Of a DNA stretch of 64,000 nt, positions 61,541 through 64,000 are shown in pieces. The stretch comes from Anaerostipes caccae L1-92. GTDB lineage: Bacteria; Bacillota; Clostridia; Lachnospirales; Lachnospiraceae. Positions within the stretch are counted from its first letter, which is position 1. The number at the start of each line of letters is the position of its first letter. The notes under the pieces were generated by a model. It had not been told where the DNA came from, did no database searches, and worked only from the letters and a program-made list of their open reading frames with translations. The translations under genes were made by a program, and so were the position numbers. The DNA is taken from the NCBI RefSeq assembly GCF_014467075.1, contig NZ_AP023027.1:891001-955000 (forward strand), in the 5' to 3' direction.

Positions 61541-62116
61541 ATGGAGTTCAGCAAACAGATAAAGAAATACAGGCTTGATTCAAAGCTCTCACAGGATGAA
61601 TTGGCAGAGAAGGTATACGTCACACGGCAGACAATTTCAAATTGGGAAAACGGTAAGAACTATCCCGATGTAAAAAGTCTGCTCCTGCTGAGCACTCTTT
61701 TTCACATTTCTCTTGATACCTTAGTGAAAGGAGATTTAGAGGAGATGAGAGAACAGATTAAAGCAGAGGATATTAAAAAATGGAATCGCGACAGCCTTAT
61801 CTTCAGTTTGCTTCTCGTAGCAACAGCAGTGCTGGCAGTACCGCTTTCATTGTATGGAGACGTGGTTGGAATCGTGATCTGGCTCGTGATTTTCGGATGT
61901 GCAATTTATTATGCAGGCCGCGTTGAGAAACAGAAAAAGACACATGATATTCAGACGTATAAAGAGATCATGGCTTTTACGGAAGGAAAAAAACTCGATG
62001 AAATAGAGAAATACCGGGAATCCGGAAAACGTCCGTATCAGAAATTACTGCTGGCAGTCTGCGCAGGGCTTCTGACATTGGCAGTTTCAGCAGTAATGAT
62101 CTTTTTACTCCGATAG
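61541..62116 (+). CDS. XRE-family HTH protein with membrane helices
   Basis: 191-aa protein. N-terminal HTH (IKKYRLDSKLSQDELAEKVY, VTRQTISNWENGKNYPD), a linker, two helices at about 86-125 and one at about 168-190. Membrane-tethered regulators of this shape are common in Firmicutes; signal unknown. GGAGG ribosome site. The palindrome over its -10 suggests autorepression. Confidence 0.9.
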   Translation: MEFSKQIKKYRLDSKLSQDELAEKVYVTRQTISNWENGKNYPDVKSLLLLSTLFHISLDTLVKGDLEEMREQIKAEDIKKWNRDSLIFSLLLVATAVLAVPLSLYGDVVGIVIWLVIFGCAIYYAGRVEKQKKTHDIQTYKEIMAFTEGKKLDEIEKYRESGKRPYQKLLLAVCAGLLTLAVSAVMIFLLR

Positions 62117-62151
62117 GGAAGTTTCATGTTTTTTTCAAAAAGAATTGTTCG

Positions 62152-62254
62152 ATTTCCCAACCGGTAAATTTAGCGGGTACGAAGAAACCGCATAAAACTG
62201 CGGGTTAGAGATTGTTTTTAAAGAAAATTAAAAAAACTGCTGTCGGTTGGGAAA
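62152..62254 (+). repeat. Inverted repeat in CRISPR leader region
   Basis: TTTCCCAACCG (62152-62162) and CGGTTGGGAAA (62244-62254) enclose about 80 bases containing an AACCGCA/TGCGGGTT hairpin. It lies between the XRE gene and the array promoter; role unknown. Confidence 0.55.
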
Positions 62255-62268
62255 AAATAAGGGAAACG

Positions 62269-62297
62269 TTGATTTTATCAGGGGAAATGACTATAAT
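62269..62297 (+). promoter_or_regulatory. CRISPR leader promoter
   Basis: TTGATT (62269-62274), exact 17-base spacer, TATAAT (62292-62297), 29 bases before the first repeat and pointing into the array. Confidence 0.7.
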
Positions 62298-62325
62298 GAA
62301 AATAAAGAATGGCGGAAATACGTTG

Positions 62326-62484
62326 GATAAACAATAACAAGAGTTGTATTGAAATGTAGACCGACAGAAAGAAATGCCTCTGGAGATTGATAAACAATAA
62401 CAAGAGTTGTATTGAAATACGTCCATGAAGTAATTAAAAATTGGTTTGATTCGGGATAAACAATAACAGGAGTTGTATCAATAT
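62326..62484 (+). CRISPR. CRISPR mini-array: three repeats, two spacers
   Basis: 30-base repeats at 62326-62355, 62389-62418 and 62455-62484; the first two are identical, ending TTGTATTGAAAT. The third has four changes, three of them in its 3' end, as terminal repeats do. Spacers are 33 bases (62356-62388) and 36 bases (62419-62454). Repeat length and the ATTGAAA-type 3' end fit class 1 (type I-B/III-like) systems. The leader with promoter is upstream. No cas gene lies in the window. Confidence 0.88.
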
Positions 62485-62622
62485 TCAGAGCCATGTAGAT
62501 AAAAACAGATTACACTTGTATATTAATTAAAGTTAAAATATTCTTACAGGACACTCGATAGCACATATCATTCGGGGCATGTGCTTTGCATTATAGGGTT
62601 TGCAGGAGAGGGGTGTATAACC

Positions 62623-62949
62623 GTGCTGATATTTCTTATATGGCTTCTTATAAGCTGTTCATTTATTATCATTGGCTTATATGCCTTTAACTCAAAGAAG
62701 GAAGCTGCCTTTGGTTTCTGGGCAAATGCAGAGGTTTTCCCGGTAAATAATATAAAGTCATACAATCGCGCCATGGGAAAACTATGGTGTACCTTTGGGG
62801 CCATTCTGGCTGTTTTAGGTCTGCCGCTTCTGAAAGAACAAAACTCACCATATATTCTGCTTTCAATTTTAGGGGTTATGGCAGAATCCATTGTGGCTAT
62901 GGCCGTCTATGTGACAGTGATAGAGAAAAAATATCGAAAGAAGCCCTAA
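62623..62949 (+). CDS. Small DUF3784-like membrane protein
   Basis: 108-aa protein with three predicted helices: about 1-22 (VLIFLIWLLISCSFIIIGLY), 50-67 and 75-95. AFNSKKEAAFGFWANAE and VNNIKSYNRAMGKLW match the DUF3784 pattern. GTG 62623 has GAGAGGGG nine bases upstream; an in-frame GTG at 62581 precedes that site. Function unknown. Confidence 0.75.
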   Translation: MLIFLIWLLISCSFIIIGLYAFNSKKEAAFGFWANAEVFPVNNIKSYNRAMGKLWCTFGAILAVLGLPLLKEQNSPYILLSILGVMAESIVAMAVYVTVIEKKYRKKP

Positions 62950-62979
62950 ATATTTTTAAGTAAATAGTACAGCTCTGTT

Positions 62980-63004
62980 AAATCCGGGAATCCCGGATTT
63001 TTTT
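62980..63004 (+). terminator. Terminator after DUF3784-like gene
   Basis: AAATCCGGGA pairs with TCCCGGATTT and is followed by T run that merges with the repeat copy beginning at 63003. Confidence 0.92.
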
Positions 63005-63132
63005 ATATCATAGGAAAGTTCTACGACCTTCCCTATGACATAAAAAACGCTCCGCGGGCTGTACACAGGTGCGTAAGGAAGTTATTTGACTACGTCAAAC
63101 CGCATCTGGTACGCAAAGCTGTCAAGCCTCTG
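63003..63132 (+). repeat. Dispersed hairpin repeat, full copy 2
   Basis: 130 bases aligned without gaps to 27391-27520, differing at roughly a dozen positions. Arms TTATATCATAGG and CCTATGACATAA keep pairing through a compensatory C-to-T / G-to-A change at the middle of the stem. Hairpin 2 keeps TTTGAC/GTCAAA. The remaining intergenic sequence to 63260 shows nothing I recognise. Confidence 0.85.
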
Positions 63133-63318
63133 TTATGTCTATGTGTGAGGGAATTCTTGAGAAACTTTTTCATTCGAAGACGTCAGCATCGAAACAAACC
63201 GTATTTCTCACAGAGTACATCCATTTCACCCCAAAATAAGGCTGTTTTCTTTTTTTTCTTATGTAGTATAATAGGACTGTAATTATAAGACAAATTTGCG
63301 GAAAGGATGGGACGTGCA

Positions 63319-64000
63319 ATGGGGCTTACCCTTCATTACCGGAAAGAAAAGAGAGGGCTTAGGCTGGTCCGCTGTTATGGAAATGACAGTGTTGTTTCGC
63401 TGCCGGATACTGTGGACGGACAGCCTTTCAAAATATTAGGAGACTATGCATTTTCCCAGTGGAAGAAACAGGAAGAGGAAGATGTAGAAATATATGATGT
63501 AACAAATAATGTATTGCAGGACGATGAAAAGGAACTGCTCTGCGGGAATCTGATTGAAGCAGTGCATCTTCCTGATAAAACAGAGGAATTGGGCAAATAT
63601 GCATTCTACGGATGCAGCAATCTCAAAAAACTGACTTTTTCAGATGCACTGAAAGGTACCGGAACCGGAGTGTTTAACGGGTGCAGGCTCCGCTACGTGG
63701 AGATTTTCTGCAAGAAAGGGAAAAGCACATGCCTGAAAGATATTGTCGGAGAAATCCGATATGAGCTGTATGCCGATCTGCATTACCGCACAGAAGACGG
63801 GACCCAAAAGACAGCTAAGCTGGTCTTTCCCGAATTTTATGAAGAGGCGGTAGAAAATACTCCGGCAAGGATCATTGAGAAATATTTTAACGGGTCGGGC
63901 TATAAGTATCGTCAGTGTTTTCAGAAAAGGGAAGTGGACTATCAGGCCTATGACAGGCTGTTTTCTGTGGCAGAGATAGAAGAACGGCCGGAACTGGTAT
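63319..64000 (+). CDS. Leucine-rich-repeat (BspA-like) protein, 5' part
   Basis: 227 codons visible; the gene runs off the window. Contains the BspA-type repeat LGDYAFSQWK and ELGKYAFYGCSNLKKLTFSD, followed by GVFNGCRLRYVEIF. No signal peptide, so probably cytoplasmic, like many Lachnospiraceae LRR proteins of unknown role. ATG 63319 chosen; ATG 63307 is in frame but touches the GGAAAGG ribosome site. TATAAT at 63267-63272 is the likely -10. Confidence 0.8.
   Translation, partial: MGLTLHYRKEKRGLRLVRCYGNDSVVSLPDTVDGQPFKILGDYAFSQWKKQEEEDVEIYDVTNNVLQDDEKELLCGNLIEAVHLPDKTEELGKYAFYGCSNLKKLTFSDALKGTGTGVFNGCRLRYVEIFCKKGKSTCLKDIVGEIRYELYADLHYRTEDGTQKTAKLVFPEFYEEAVENTPARIIEKYFNGSGYKYRQCFQKREVDYQAYDRLFSVAEIEERPELV

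Noticed and set aside
62205..62494. Minus-strand ORFs with repeated FQYNSCYCLS
   Set aside because: The repetition is the translation of CRISPR repeats, not a protein.

Overview
The window looks like chromosomal DNA of a spore-forming, anaerobic, low-to-mid GC Firmicute, most likely a Lachnospiraceae gut bacterium (Anaerostipes/Blautia-like). The evidence is dipicolinate synthase genes (dpaA/dpaB), a class II galT, a fused folB-folK, a desulfoferrodoxin, a Gx transporter/NusG-II/ApbE set, strong AGGAGG-type ribosome sites and frequent GTG/TTG starts. Genus level is inference. All calls come from reading the sequence and ORF translations; no database search was run.

Layout. 1-4.1 kb: folate operon (folC partial, HD protein, folP, folBK) running into pheA. 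4.2-13.3 kb: LTA-synthase-like enzyme, purA, lepB, lipoprotein, ridA, a cache-GGDEF cyclase and a MATE exporter. 13.4-25.6 kb: GH13 glucosidase, then a PRD/PTS regulator and a ten-gene polyol-type PTS operon (IIC, IIA, IIB, two zinc dehydrogenases, three different sugar epimerases/isomerases, PfkB kinase, class II aldolase). 25.6-27.05 kb: repeat debris and a decayed DUF3990/DUF3791 module. 27.1-31.1 kb: FMN riboswitch and ribDEBAH. 31.2-33.9 kb: sirtuin, NusG-II protein, Gx transporter, ApbE. 33.9-41.4 kb: GalR-like regulator divergent from a Leloir operon (GPH transporter, galK, galM, galT, galE). 41.7-44 kb: LytTR/GHKL two-component pair followed by a separately promoted 10-codon peptide ORF. 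44-49.3 kb: desulfoferrodoxin, dpaAB, asnB, two cytidylate-kinase-like paralogues. 49.4-52 kb: nitroreductase and a frameshifted surface protein. 52.1-52.7 kb: duplicated tRNA-Gln/tRNA-Lys pair. 52.7-59.1 kb: WYL regulator, VOC protein, a 43-aa Met-rich small ORF, metQNI with a linked FAD oxidase, lipoprotein. 59.2-64 kb: Nif3 protein, TetR regulator with hydrolase, XRE membrane regulator, a three-repeat CRISPR mini-array, small membrane protein and the start of a leucine-rich-repeat protein.

How parts work together. The PTS operon appears to import and phosphorylate a sugar alcohol, oxidise it, re-route the ketose phosphate through epimerases to a fructose/tagatose-6-phosphate pool, and cleave the bisphosphate. 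It carries three evenly spaced palindromes and a cre-like site upstream. The gal operon is controlled by TTTACTAAA half-sites between its divergent promoters. A dispersed hairpin repeat recurs at five places, always just downstream of a T-rich stretch, and three copies fill the leader between the FMN riboswitch and ribD.

Best candidates for something undescribed: the 10-residue Cys/Trp peptide gene behind the two-component system, the polyol operon with HxlB plus ketose-3-epimerase, the GGGAAAG frameshift in the surface protein, the covarying dispersed repeat, and the Met-rich 43-aa gene.
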